DNA from: Schistosoma haematobium
Lineage: Eukaryota; Platyhelminthes; Trematoda; Strigeidida; Schistosomatidae
Assembly (NCBI RefSeq): GCF_000699445.3
Contig: NC_067200.1
Span: forward strand, 8,740,450 to 8,804,449
Direction: 5' to 3'
Length of the DNA: 64,000 nt
Positions 12,102-23,587 of the stretch are shown piece by piece. The notes under the pieces are model-generated. The model searched no databases. It saw only the letters and a program-made list of their open reading frames with translations, and had not been told where the DNA came from. Made by a program: the position numbers and the translations under genes. Numbering within the stretch: position 1 is the stretch's first letter; each line of letters starts with the position of its first letter.

Positions 12102-12515
12102 CTTCCCCCACAGAACAGTGACTTACGCTTTGATAAACCAACAAGTGATATAAATCTATCGGATAAAAAAAATTGTACATCATTTCTAGGTTTACAATTA
12201 CCAAGTGTATCTAAACTACGTAGACATAGTTGTGATGCACAACGTCAAGAGAAAAACACTACATCACATATACCAACAAATAAAATAAATGATAATTTAT
12301 CTAGACGAAGTAGTGACCAATCATTACAAGATACTGATAGAACAAATTGGTATACAATTCCAAAATCTCGTGGTTTGTTAAATTCTGAAGAGAAAAATTT
12401 ACTTACTGCTCAAGTATGTGAAGGACCATTTATTCGTACATCAAATATACAAACAAAATTGAATTGGAATTCATCACAAGTCAATGAACCTGTGAAACAA
12501 ATCACATCAAATAAT
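12102..12515 (+). CDS. Gene 1, large internal exon
   Basis: Exon of 414 nt (138 codons), phase 0 at both ends, after a long T-rich tract ending in tttag and before a gtgagt donor at 12516. The product is hydrophilic and rich in Ser, Asn, Lys and Gln, with no membrane segment or globular domain I recognise. It contains LRRHSCDA and SRRSSDQS, two more Arg-Arg-X-Ser sites. A second in-frame acceptor (cccccacag, ending at 12113) lies 12 nt downstream of the first, so LPPQ may be optional. The following intron is 642 bp. The product resembles a disordered regulatory or scaffold segment; family unknown. Confidence 0.68.
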
Positions 12516-12635
12516 GTGAGTTATTTCATAGATGTATCCATAGTATACACTTTAAAGCGATATTTTCAAGATGTCATAAAGCTGTTTTTATTTCACAGCC
12601 TCTTATGAAATATATACATTCCAGGAATTATCAGT

Positions 12636-12866
12636 ATAGGGTTGTGGAGACTGTTACGTTTTTCATTGAGATCATGAATTGATTAATGTTAAACAACCAT
12701 TGAAGACCTGGAAGCACCAGATGACCGTCTTGTCCTAGTATGGAGCTCCTCGGCAGTGCGCATCCACGATCCTATACGTGTGATTCAAAACCAGAACCTC
12801 CATACCACTAAGCCGGTCGGCATCCAATGGTGCTAATGTCTAACCAACCAATTCAAGAAACTAATA
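12636..12866 (-). mobile_element. HH-B copy
   Basis: Diverged minus-strand copy in the 642-bp intron of gene 1, with tail, decayed hammerhead, B box and A box. Core boxes are mutated (CCGAGGA and AAGA). Confidence 0.7.
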
Positions 12867-13157
12867 TTGTGATTGCTTTTCTCCCCCGATTGACATATAT
12901 TAAAGGCTATTGTCAATAACGGCGAACATTTCAACCAGCATATAGTTGTCTGCTCACTAGTATATAAATAAGTTTACAGTAGAATTTCGAAATTCTTATT
13001 GTGACTACTTTACGGTTCGGTAAAATTGAAATGATGAACTGTTGGTGATAGGTATAATATTTATCTGATTACTGTAACAGCATATTTCACATTGTATAAA
13101 TGATTATTTCTATTGTATGAAAGTTATTCTCCTCTTCTTTTTATATTCTTGAAATAG

Positions 13158-13232
13158 AAATTGGGCAATGAACTAAATGTTGAACCTCGTACATCAAGAC
13201 GATCAAGTTTGATAGCAATTGGTGATTCTGTG
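13158..13232 (+). CDS. Gene 1, short internal exon
   Basis: Exon of 75 nt (25 codons), phase 0 at both ends, bounded by an acceptor (gaaatag) and a perfect donor (gtaagtaa at 13233). It encodes KLGNELNVEPRTSRRSSLIA followed by IGDSV. SRRSSL is the fourth Arg-Arg-X-Ser site of the gene. It continues the frame from the exon ending at 12515. The next candidate exon is at 18699, across an intron of about 5.5 kb that contains HH-A, HH-B, a GATA array and an SR2 fragment. Confidence 0.6.
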
Positions 13233-13354
13233 GTAAGTAATATTACTTCAGGTTTTAATTAGTCATATACATTCAGTAATGATATAGATATTTTATGAAA
13301 CTTCCAATTTATAGACAAATTCAAAATTAAAATGACACGTGGTAAATCATATTT

Positions 13355-13480
13355 GTAAGTATCTCTATTTTTATTTTGATAGAGTTTTGTTCTCTGAGAT
13401 GAATGGTTTGGTCGTGGAGCTTTCATCGTTTTTCTGAACGACATCATCAGCACAAACTTCAAGTTGAAGTCTATCTTTCT
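13355..13480 (-). repeat. Dispersed repeat with hammerhead-like core
   Basis: On the minus strand a perfect CTGATGA (13444-13450) is followed by a 6-bp hairpin and GAAA (13421-13424). No NUH cleavage site or paired stem I/III is evident. A related copy is at 54060-54150 (+). Confidence 0.35.
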
Positions 13481-14286
13481 GGTTAATGAGCTTAAGAACT
13501 AAAATCAATTATTATACTATGTAAACATATTGATATCCTGAGCAAGATCATCTAAATGACGCCATTTAATTGTTTAATGGATAACATATTGAAATTTGAA
13601 GTGAAATGTACTGTGTTTCATACTTTGGATTCAACAATACATCGCTTAGCTACATAGTCTGAAACGTTAAGAATAAACTTTTCAGATAAAAACTGATATT
13701 TAGTTTAATGTTATTATTTATAGTGCAATTCCTATGTGATACAAATCACTTTGAATGGCATTTCATAATCTAATAACTAATTTGTTAAACAAACCCATTA
13801 CATTCATGTCTTAGTAGAAATGAAGAAAGATGATTTTATTGAATTCCAAGTGATTTGAATATCCTTACTTGTAACTGACAGAAAACGTTATTTTTCGTCT
13901 GTCTTTTTCCATCAAGTTGTAGTAGTTGAAGTCATATATGAAAGAGGTGTTTTTTGACTGAGTAGGAACCCAGATGATTTGAATCTACGTGAAAGTATGT
14001 TTATCGACTAAAGTGACTAGGACATGAATTACGTAATTCAAACCACAGTCAATCTAGACACTCTATGATGGTTGGTTTAGAAGTAGGCTAAAAGAAAACT
14101 GAAATTGGCCGATTAAAACCATATCAGTGAGTGAGGACATTAACCGTTGAGCTCTGCATTGTAGGAAGAGCTAGACTACTTGGTTAGTTAGACACACTGT
14201 GACACTATTCATAACCTGTCATAGTGGCTTAGACATAGATCACTATTTGTGTTACTCTAAATCCTGAGTTTTAAAATAACCTTTTT

Positions 14287-14640
14287 AATTCACTTGGTAT
14301 TGTTTGGCTTGTATCTTCCTATTGAGGTTAAAGACTGCAATTGATCAGTCTGTTATTGGCATATGTGCATACTGTGCGTATGCCTTGATATTATCTTAAT
14401 CTAAGCCAAACAAGCCAAACAATACCAAGTGAATTTAAATTCACCCCATTGCACAAGCAAGTGCTTATCAGAACTCAGTAGCTGAGTGGATAACGCGATG
14501 GGTTTGGGGTGAATGGTACTGGGTTCGAGTCCCAGAGTGAACGTCAACTCTGAGATGCAGGTACATCCAGCTGACAAGTCCCAACTAGGACGAAACGCGC
14601 ATTCTGGATTCCACTGTCAGCAACTATCCATTATCTAAGA
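14287..14640 (+). mobile_element. HH-A foldback: inverted tail plus full copy
   Basis: Bases 14287-14400 are an HH-A tail on the minus strand. It is followed by a plus-strand tail end (14405-14440) that runs in tandem into a full plus copy with A box (tagctgagtggataacg), B box (ggttcgagtcc) and hammerhead region near 14565-14608. The core reads CTGACAA and the cleavage triplet is lost, so the ribozyme is judged inactive. Confidence 0.82.
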
Positions 14641-14882
14641 TTTGATTTAAAAATTTCATTTTACAGTTTTGAAAAGGTATAACAACTTGAACCGTGCAAA
14701 TTTTATATCCGTTTCTATGGTGGATACAATTGCCTGGTTGTTTTTTTTTAATTTTTCAAAACAAAAACTTCATAAACATTTTAATGATTCGTTCTCTGAA
14801 TAAATTTATTCTTTATTATTGTCCGCTAATTCTTGAGTTTAATCAGCTGATGTTAGTCAAGATTCAACTTCGTTAAATACAC

Positions 14883-14972
<90 letters not shown>
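14883..14972. repeat. (TA)n microsatellite
   Basis: About 45 uninterrupted TA units. Confidence 0.97.
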
Positions 14973-14975
<3 letters not shown>

Positions 14976-15102
14976 CATAAGGGAATTACTGATCTATTGG
15001 GAAGTATATATATTCCAATAATCTGATCAAAGTCCTATGATTGTAATTAATTGAAACAAGAAACAAAATCTTGATTTTATAATATTAATTAACTGGTACT
15101 CT

Positions 15103-15104
15103 AT

Positions 15105-15138
<34 letters not shown>

Positions 15139-15170
15139 GTTATTATTATTATTACTGCTACTACTACCCT
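15103..15170. repeat. (ACT)n/(ATT)n microsatellite
   Basis: Trinucleotide array of CTA units passing into TTA units. Confidence 0.95.
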
Positions 15171-15671
15171 TACTAGAGATGCTTATCGATATAAATATTA
15201 TAGACCACTGTTTGAAAAAATAGAAAAGGCAATCAAGCTGAATGATTTAGTTATTGATTCAAAGAACACAAACGATATTGTTTACCAGTTTTAAATGAGA
15301 TTTGCCTCAGGTATTAATAAACACAATATTATTGGTTATTATTATTTGAATTCAGTTATAAACTATTTGTTAGATAGTTAGTTGTATAGCTGGATACAAA
15401 CATTTTCTTGTGACATAAAAAACTTGACATGTAGTATATCAAGTAACTTGTGTTTAATTGGAAGAATTAGAATAATAATAATAATTTAAGTAGTATGATG
15501 TAAATGAAGTATTCACTTCATGGATTGTTCTAATAGCTTATAATGGGTATCATACTGTTGAAGATAACATTATAATACCAAATAATAGATAGTATCGTTT
15601 TAGAAGAATTAAAGTGATTACGATTTATAAAATCGCAAAGTTTATATGTATATGTGGAAACTTGTCTTGGT

Positions 15672-15875
15672 GATAGATAGATAGATAGATGTGTGGATAG
15701 ATAGATAGATAGATAGATGGATGTGTGGATAGATAGATAGATAGATGGATGTGTGGATAGATAGATAGATAGATAGATGGATGTGTGGATAGATAGATAG
15801 ATAGATAGATGGATGTGTGGATAGATAGATAGATAGATGTGTGGATAGATAGATAGATAGATAGATAGATGTGTG

Positions 15876-15926
<51 letters not shown>

Positions 15927-15983
15927 GTGTGGATAGATAGATAGATAGATAGATGTGTGGATAGATAGATAGATAGATGTGTG

Positions 15984-16026
<43 letters not shown>

Positions 16027-16119
16027 GTGTGGATAGATAGATAGATAGATGGATGTGTGGATAGATAGATAGATAGATGGATGTGTGGATAGATAGATAG
16101 ATAGATAGATGGATGTGTG

Positions 16120-16162
<43 letters not shown>

Positions 16163-16167
16163 GTGTG

Positions 16168-16198
<31 letters not shown>

Positions 16199-16207
16199 GG
16201 ATGTGTG

Positions 16208-16246
<39 letters not shown>

Positions 16247-16315
16247 GTGTGGATAGATAGATAGATAGATAGATAGATGTGTGGATAGATAGATAGATAG
16301 ATAGATGGATGTGTG

Positions 16316-16358
<43 letters not shown>

Positions 16359-16363
16359 GTGTG

Positions 16364-16394
<31 letters not shown>

Positions 16395-16421
16395 GTGTGG
16401 ATAGATAGATAGATAGATAGA
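15672..16421. repeat. Interrupted (GATA)n array of about 750 bp
   Basis: Runs of 4-12 GATA units are separated at short, irregular intervals by GTGTG (GATGTGTG or GGATGTGTG). The result is a higher-order pattern of about 24-48 bp. The 305-residue Ser-Ile-Tyr-Leu frame across it is an artefact of the repeat. Confidence 0.97.
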
Positions 16422-17009
16422 TTAATATATAGATAGGTAACCTGCAAGATCTTAGATTTTACTATTCATTCAACGGGAGGGTGGATGGTGCATATAATTC
16501 TTACTGACGATTGCATGTTGGGTACCTCAAGTTATCCAAATCTATCTTCTATAGATGAGCCACTGTAGCATATCTCAATGGGCTTTACAAAAACACAAAT
16601 TCATCCATATATTCAGTTGAATGATTCACTCCATTCGATTAAATTTATAGGATCAACTGCCCAAAAGAATTATCCCAGTAACAGTGTAGGAAGGTATTCG
16701 AAAATTGAGAATTCTGTATATTGATTTAAGTGTAAGTTGTGAGTCGAAACTACACAGGTGAATGTAGATTGCAGTAAAGTGAAAAGAGATATTTTGATAT
16801 GCATCATAAACATACCAGTATGAATAATAAAATAATATACTAAAACAGAGTTCAATACGTGAAAATATACTAAGTCGTGCACAAATATACACAGGAATAT
16901 CAATGTACTCACTTCGATGGTACATATACTAGAATTGGAACGATACAAAGAAGATTAGCATTGCCTTTGAATAAGGATGACGCTCAAAACCGTGAGGCGT
17001 TCCATAATT

Positions 17010-17205
17010 TTACTCAATAGTCTAGATGTTAAGCGTTCACGCATGAAACTGAAGGTCATGGCTTCAGTTCCCGCGTGCGGGATCATGGATGAGCACTGCT
17101 GAGGAGTCCCATACTAGAACGAAACGGCCAGCCAGTGCCTCCAGGTTTTTGTTGCTGGTCCAGCTTTAATCGACTCATAAATTCAACCACTGAATTAAGA
17201 AGCTT
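17010..17205 (+). mobile_element. HH-B copy
   Basis: Plus copy with A box, decayed B box and hammerhead. CTGAGGA and GAAA are intact, but the cleavage triplet is AGC and stem II is weakened. It lies in the candidate last intron of gene 1. Confidence 0.72.
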
Positions 17206-17574
17206 TCTAACAGAAATGAAGCATTACGATTATCGTACAAGAAATCCTTAATAGCTATTTCTATCGAGGTCTAGCTGTTGGTGACCGTCATACTGTGATA
17301 GTTCACATGTCTTGTTAATTTGACCTGATATCTGACCTTTTAATTAGATCCATTCTGTTCACCATATCAACATCTTCTTAGTTGAACATGTGTCTATCTG
17401 TACAGATATAAAGGAATATATATATACATATATATATATATTAATGTATTAAAAGTAATTGATATCCCATGGAATACTCAACACAACTATAAAGTAAGTT
17501 ATAACAGTAAGTAATCCTATTTAGGATTGGTAAGTTGGAAGCTATTTTATAGAGTTATTGTTGGTAGTTACTTA

Positions 17575-18295
17575 CTCTTACTCACTTCTGTTACTACCAA
17601 AAGACTATGTCCTATGCATCCTATATAGTTCTGTCCAATCATTGTTCATTCTTCTCATGTCTGTTTACATTTCCCGGCGTAATGTCTTCCTCTTCTCCTT
17701 CGGCCTTGAGGATTCATTGTGAGGACTTGCCTTGTGACTTAGTTCGGTGCTTTCCTCAATGTGTGTCCTATCCACATCCAGCGCTTCATCCTGATTTCTT
17801 CCTCCTCTGGCATCTGGTTTGTCTTCTCCCACAGTGGGTTGTTGCTAATGGTGTCTGTTCAACGGATGTGAAGTATTTTGCGTAGACAACTGTTATTGAA
17901 CACTTGTATCTTCTGGATGATGGCTTTCGTAGTTCTCTAGATTTCCACCCCATACAGTAGAACTGTCTTGACATTTGTATTGAAAATCCTGACCTTAGTG
18001 TTGGTTGACAGTTGTTTTGATTTCCAGATGTTATTCAGTTATAAAAATGCTGCTCTCACTTTGCCGATCCGCGCCTTCACATCTGCATCAGATCCACCCT
18101 GTTCATCAATGATACTGCCCAAATACGTACAGGTTTTCACATCTTCGAAATCTTGTCCTTTAGGTGTGATTGAATTGTTACATACTTTGTTGTATCGGAG
18201 AATCTTGCTTTTCCCTTTGTGTATATTGAGACCTACTGCAGTTGAGGCTGCTGCTACACTGATTGTCTTCTCCTGCATCTCTTCAATTGTTGGTG
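17575..18295 (-). mobile_element. SR2/RTE-like 3' end pseudogene
   Basis: Minus-strand C-terminal fragment with blocks VGLNIHKGKSKILRYN, TYLGSIIDEQGGSDADVKAR and the 3' end. It is very close to 43505-44122: the stretch from about 17890 to 18055 appears identical to 43870-44035. It is broken by frameshifts. Confidence 0.85.
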
Positions 18296-18698
18296 GAGTA
18301 ACATCTATTGTGAGATCGTGGATGCTGATTCGATGTTGGGTGGATTCAGTGAGGCTTCCATAGAAAACGGACTCGTTAAAGAAATGCTAGCCAGAAAAAC
18401 AATTAATATTGATAATTGGGTTTCGTTTTGAAGTCATTAATCTGAATGATTTCTAATAAAATAATAAAACATTCACAAATAAACTACCCAATTTAAAGTA
18501 AGCAATTTCACAACAAAAAAATCATTCCCCCTTAACAACAAATCATCATAACTCTTTCAATACTGAACCAAATGTTGTAAATAATTTCAGCATTTTATTT
18601 TTTAAAAAAGAAAAAGAAAGAAAAAAGAAAAAAAACTATTTGTCCATATTTTAAAGTTCGTTTATTGTTTCTCTCTTTTGTTGTTTGTTTTTCCTTAG

Positions 18699-18719
18699 AT
18701 AAATCTATTAACTAAATAG
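18699..18719 (+). CDS. Gene 1, candidate terminal exon
   Basis: A very strong acceptor (a pyrimidine-rich tract of about 30 nt ending ttccttag at 18698) is followed by INLLTK and a TAG stop. Joined in phase 0 to the exon ending at 13232, it would close gene 1 as ...IAIGDSV-INLLTK. About 10 nt further on is a GA microsatellite that would lie in the 3' UTR. I see no AATAAA close by. The acceptor is convincing as sequence; that it belongs to this gene is inference. Confidence 0.33.
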   Translation: MNLLTK

Positions 18720-18727
18720 ATAGAGCA

Positions 18728-18747
18728 AGAGAGAGAGAGAGAGAGGG
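18728..18747. repeat. (GA)n microsatellite
   Basis: Short GA run just after the candidate terminal codon of gene 1. Confidence 0.9.
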
Positions 18748-18749
18748 TT

Positions 18750-19322
18750 TGTGGAAGAGAAATAACTCCTGTGACGTGTCAACCCACTATCAATGAATTA
18801 AAAACAAAGAAAAAATCCCACAAAACTGGTCATACACACCAATCGGTCACTGTCCAATTGAACACATTTCTTTTTTCATGATGATGTAATCATAATCATA
18901 ATCATTATATGTTCATATGTTACTTGATAATTCCATGTAAATTGCATCATATATATTACAATAATATATATGTATTATGTAATTTCTTATTCAATACATC
19001 ATTACATTTAAATTTCTCTTCCTTTTTCTTTTCTTTTTTATTCCTTTTTTTGAATGTAATTTCTTTCATGTTTTTATTTTTTCCCGCCTGTTTTTTTTAA
19101 AAATTGAGTTAGATCAATATAATTATTTTTCATTCAGTAAAACAAAAAAGATGATTATATATTCAACTGTGTATTTATTTTATTTGGATGTGAATAATAA
19201 TAGAATATATAAAGGGAATTTGTTTAGAATGGAACTTGTTACAATGTATGTTTTCATCTATTTCAGTGTTTCTCTGACAAGTGAGATCAGGTTGATATTC
19301 ACTGTGTTTAATTTGACGAGTT
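18750..19322. other. AT-rich stretch
   Basis: Possible 3' UTR or flank of gene 1. Nothing else recognised; the Phe-rich frame at 18909-19100 is low complexity. Confidence 0.35.
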
Positions 19323-19324
19323 TT

Positions 19325-20640
19325 CTTTTTTTCGCTTGTATATGTTGAGGATCACTGTTTCAGAGGCTGCTGATAAACTAGTTGTTTTTATCTGCATTTG
19401 TTCGTGTGTATGGGAAAGAAGAGCCAGACCATCTGTAAAGTTCAAATCGTCTAGTTGCAATCAAAATGTGCATTGTATTCCGTGCTTCCTGACAGATGTA
19501 GAGGTTTTCATAATACAGTCAATCACTAGAAGAAAGAAAAAGGGAGAGAGTAAGCAGCCTTGTCTGACTCCTGTCTTTACTTCAAATGCATCTGTCAGCT
19601 GTTCCTCACGCACGAATTTGCACAGTGATCCGTCGAAAGAGTTCCGGATTAAGTTGACAATCTTTTCAGGAACTACATAGTGTCAAAGAAGTTTCCATAA
19701 TGTTCTCCTGTCCACACTGTCAAACGACTTCGCATAGTCAATGAAATGGATGTATAGTGACGAGTTCCATTCAACTGATTGTTCAACGATGATCCGTAGT
19801 GTTGCGATTTAGCCTGCTCACGACATATCCTTACAAAATCCGACCTGTTGATCTCGAAATTGGGCGTCTACTGAGTCTATCATTCGGTTCAGCAACACTG
19901 CGGAAAACGTTTCCTGTTACTGACAGTAACGTGATGCTTGTGTAGTCCTCACATATACTCAGATCTCGTTTCTTTGGTATCTTGATGAGGTATCCTTCTT
20001 TCCAGTCCGTCAGCCCTTGTTTTTCCACACAAATCTTCTTCCTGAAAAGACTGTGGAGTATCTTTGTAGTTACTTCTATAACTGACTTCAGTGTTTCAGT
20101 GTGTATATTGTGCGGTCCTACTGCTTACCCACTCTTGATTTGTCTGATGACCGACCATTCTGATTTGTTGGATCGTTGGTCGATTGACATGTATAAGAAT
20201 GTGTGTTTTCTGCTTCGATGTCCGATGGATTGAGTAGAACTGGTCTATTTAAGAATTCCTCGACGTGTTCCACCCATTTCTTCCTCTGTCCTTGAATTTC
20301 AGTGATTGTCTTTCATTCTTTGTCCTCGAACGGACGCTCGGGCATACTATATATCCCTAGCACATTTTTCGTTTTGGCATACGGTTGTCTCCCATTTCAT
20401 TCTCTTGCAGATTGTTCCCTGTCGTTGATAGGTCTCCAACGTATCTTTGCTTGTCTGCGCTTATGTTCGTCTTTACTTGCTTATTTGCTTCTATGTATTA
20501 AGCTTGTGCCTTGATTTTCTCTCTCCTTGTTCGTCTGTTATTAACTGCTGTCTTTCTGTCTTGAATCTTGTCCAGGCTTTTCAAAGAGATCCACTCTTGC
20601 GGCCCAGCACCCTGTGGCGTATTCCAGGAAATCTATACAA
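19325..20640 (-). mobile_element. SR2/RTE-like reverse transcriptase pseudogene
   Basis: Minus-strand remnant covering N-terminal and palm parts. Visible blocks, in order on the element, are RRTRREKIKAQA, DLSTTGNN, TDWKEGYLIKIPKKRDLS, a decayed QAGF region, the F-I-D-Y palm A motif, TGVRQGC (intact) and LDDLNFTDGLAL. The catalytic FADD reads FTDG. Stops are present. Its 5' part (from 20394) forms the left arm of the large inverted repeat, and 19779-20250 is identical to 34709-35180. Confidence 0.87.
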
Positions 20641-20836
20641 GAGATAATGTTCACTCCGTGACTCCAACCCACTACCATTCGATTCATACATTTAAAGCTA
20701 TTGAATAACTTTCTAATGTCACCTTCATTCCTGTTCAGCCTGTAATACAAACCACAAATTATAAGATTTTATTATATACTTCAATCTAGATTAACTAAAA
20801 TAAATAGTTAAGTAACATTCAATTACAATCAGTTTC

Positions 20837-20890
<54 letters not shown>

Positions 20891-21427
20891 CGTGAAACTA
20901 TAAAACTCAATCCAAGTTACAAAATGATCTCACAGAATGGTACTTCATTCATGAAGTAGATCTTCACTTCACATTATCAGAATAACACAAACAAAACAGA
21001 ACAGATAGATATACTAAACATTCAATTCAATCTTCACTCTGTTCAATTGATTCATTAAAGTATCCCATATTATCTCCATTATTATTATTATTATAATCAT
21101 TATGATTATTCTATGTCTATAACATGTCTCATCTACTGGATTGAATCTCATATTGAAACAGACATCATTAATTCAGCATAATAAATTAATCATAACATTC
21201 TTGCATTGAATTATATATCCATATACAACAAATGAGATTGAATTCATTACTATTCAATTGCGTGTTCATATCAAGTGTTGAACAGAAATTGACTTCATTG
21301 AATACATTTCTATTGAATAGAATATAAATAAAATAAATGAATCATGTTTTATTGAAGAAAAAGTATCTTTGAACAAAGAATTGTGTTTTTTTTTGTGTTT
21401 TTTGCAATGTAAAAACGATTAGATTTT
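20394..21427. repeat. Left arm of near-perfect inverted repeat (about 1.03 kb)
   Basis: Reverse complement of 23588-24600. The arms match apart from an (AAT)n tract, 54 nt here and 33 nt in the right arm. The outer 250 bp is SR2 sequence; the inner part is a non-coding AT-rich unit. Similarity drops abruptly outside 20394, although both flanks remain SR2-related. Confidence 0.92.
20837..20890. repeat. (AAT)n microsatellite
   Basis: 54-nt trinucleotide run within the inverted repeat. The mirror copy is at 24125-24157 with seven fewer units. Confidence 0.97.
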
Positions 21428-21495
21428 TGTAATAGAAACGACACTGAATGCGTGTTCTGGATCCAATTGATAGTCATAATCCAACAATATTGAAT

Positions 21496-21735
21496 GAAAA
21501 CCTGGAAGCACTGTATGGCTGTTTCGTCCTCTTGTGAGACTTCTCAGAATTGCACATGCACGAACCCGCCTAGAGAGAGATTCGAACCCAGAACTGTTGA
21601 AGAGTTTCACAATAAGCAGGTAAGGGCCATCCAGTGCTTTCATATTTTGCATGGTGGTCTAGCTTCATTTGACTCATGACCGTAGCCATTGAAATTACTA
21701 TAATATCCACGAAAACCCTTCTAATATTTAATGGA
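21496..21735. mobile_element. HH-B foldback
   Basis: Minus-strand HH-B fragment (21496-21595, hammerhead to B box) joined head-to-head to a plus-strand fragment (21596-21735, hammerhead to tail). It sits in the spacer of the inverted repeat. Confidence 0.75.
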
Positions 21736-22122
21736 AACACGGTATTAATCCATTTTCTCATATTTTACGTATATAAACACGAATGGGACGTTCATTCACC
21801 TTAGGTGAATATCTACGCTAGATACCCTTCCAGTGTCCATTCTACAGGACTTCAACACAAATAATATCAAAAACACGTGACTAGCTTGACTTGAACGTAA
21901 CTATATTTCCACATCAAAAGCAGACAACACTCCTAACACTAATAATAATCGTAGGAGAACATATAATAAATCTAAAACCTGTTACATTATCTACACATCT
22001 GACTAAGCAAACAATGAAGCATTATCTTCCTTGCCCACACATCAATCTTATACATTTTTTATACATTTTCATTTTAAGAAAATTATAAACAAGTATGTCA
22101 TAACGTTCTGTGATGGTACCAA

Positions 22123-22398
22123 TGTAGTGAGCTACAACACAAGTGGGGACAATCATATGTATTAGAATACAAAATTACAAAACATCTTATTAAAATCTGA
22201 GAACTATACAGTAAATACTTCGTTTGCAAAATATCAATCAATCGTCTCAGATTTCATTGTTCCTTTGTTTCCTTACCAATCATTTTCTGTTCTCGTTCTC
22301 TTTTCTCCGATCTTCTTAACCTTCTGCCGCTAGGCATTTCAATTTCGATTGATCATACATACTACTGATATCTGTCGATATCAGTAGCACACACCACA
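22123..22398 (-). mobile_element. LTR-1 copy
   Basis: About 276 bp, from TGTAGTGAGC to CACACCACA, on the minus strand. No flanking duplication seen. Confidence 0.5.
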
Positions 22399-22559
22399 CC
22401 ACATCAATATCCATGGTATTTTCGATATCTTTCATTAATTTTTGAGTAAGTAGTTTCTTCAAATTCATATCTACATTAGACAGAAACATCTATCAATCCA
22501 TTAAAGTGCATGGCTAAGTATAAGTGGTTACAATAAAACCAGGATCACGAAATCAACGA

Positions 22560-22910
22560 ACAGATACTGGGATAATACAAAACGGTGATTCATTCATTTA
22601 TTAGATCCTTACTTTACATTATCAGAAGAACAAAACAAAAGAGACAGATAGATTATACATTCAATTCAATCTTGACTTTGTAGAAGAATAATAATAATAA
22701 ACACTAAGATGAAATTGAAAACAGATTCCTTCAATTATTCTATATATTCAATTCTATTTACTTGCGTGTTCACATCTAGTGTTCAACAGAAATTTACTCA
22801 ATTGAGTATATTTCTATTGAACAGAATAAAAAAAGTAAATCGAGTCATGTTTTTCTTTCTTTTTCTGAGAAGTTCAGTCAAATAGTTTCTTTGAATAAAG
22901 AAATTCTTTA
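22560..22910. repeat. Diverged third copy of the inverted-repeat unit
   Basis: Matches 20940-21390 in the same orientation but is clearly diverged and partly deleted. Shared blocks include cattcaattcaatcttgac and atttctattgaa. It shows the arms contain an older dispersed repeat. Confidence 0.65.
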
Positions 22911-23089
22911 TAAACAGTGAAGTTATGCAATAGTTTCTTAACATTTAATATTACACTATTCTCATTATTGAAGATCGTAAATTGTTAGTTACTGTTTATA
23001 TACGTAAAATATAAGTAAATGTATTATTACTGTATTTTAATGAAATGTTGTTGGGTTATGACAATCAATTGGATCCAAAACACGCATTC

Positions 23090-23577
23090 ATTATGTGTTT
23101 TGGTACGGCCGAGAGTGTGCATAGTCAGCTCTCTCTCTCGGAATGTTCTCAAATGGCCACGTGTATACAACCAGAAAAATCCTACTCACTGCCGTTCTCA
23201 TGACGCGGTTATCGTTTATGAAATTAAGAGGACGAAAAGCGAATGTCCGGTGCTTTAACCGGGTTAGTACATACGGAGAATCAACCTAGGGGAGTTGGAA
23301 AACCTTGATTCCAAACCAATGGCATACATGGGCTCCATGATCCAAAAGTAGTTAATGGCATATGAGCCTGCTGTTGGTCACCTGCTACCAATGCACTGCA
23401 TCATTTTATGCTGCTCCATATCTTGTGGATTAGACCTTTAGGTCGAAGGCTCAGGATGTGGCCCTTTAAGAAAGCCAACTGTTTCGGTTTGGGCACACAG
23501 GCAGTATCCTAGCTCATATCTGTTTGGTGCTTCCTTGTACCAATGTTTATGTGTTTAAATAAATAAATAGAGTGTTG
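23090..23577 (+). mobile_element. RT-D retroposon with (AAAT)n tail
   Basis: A repeat of about 0.5 kb beginning near the cggccgagag motif and ending in ttaaataaataaat. Three other copies: 25166-25955 (+), 28357-28880 (-) and 38345-38850 (-). The A-rich tail implies retroposition. No A/B boxes recognised, so it may be the 3' end of a non-LTR element. Confidence 0.6.
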
Positions 23578-23587
23578 TTATTAACTC

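Noticed and set aside
14470..14540. Possible tRNA gene (A and B boxes)
   Set aside because: The boxes are real, but no cloverleaf with paired acceptor arms forms and the same sequence recurs in HH-A copies; it is the SINE promoter.
15530..16447. 305-residue open frame on the minus strand
   Set aside because: It is the translation of the GATA/GTGTG array, a simple repeat with no stop in that frame; no coding evidence.
23205..23265. Hammerhead-like string ggacgaaa ... gtccggtgc in RT-D
   Set aside because: The GGACGAAA and GTCC motifs echo the ribozyme, but no CUGANGA box or stem II partner precedes them in any of the four copies.
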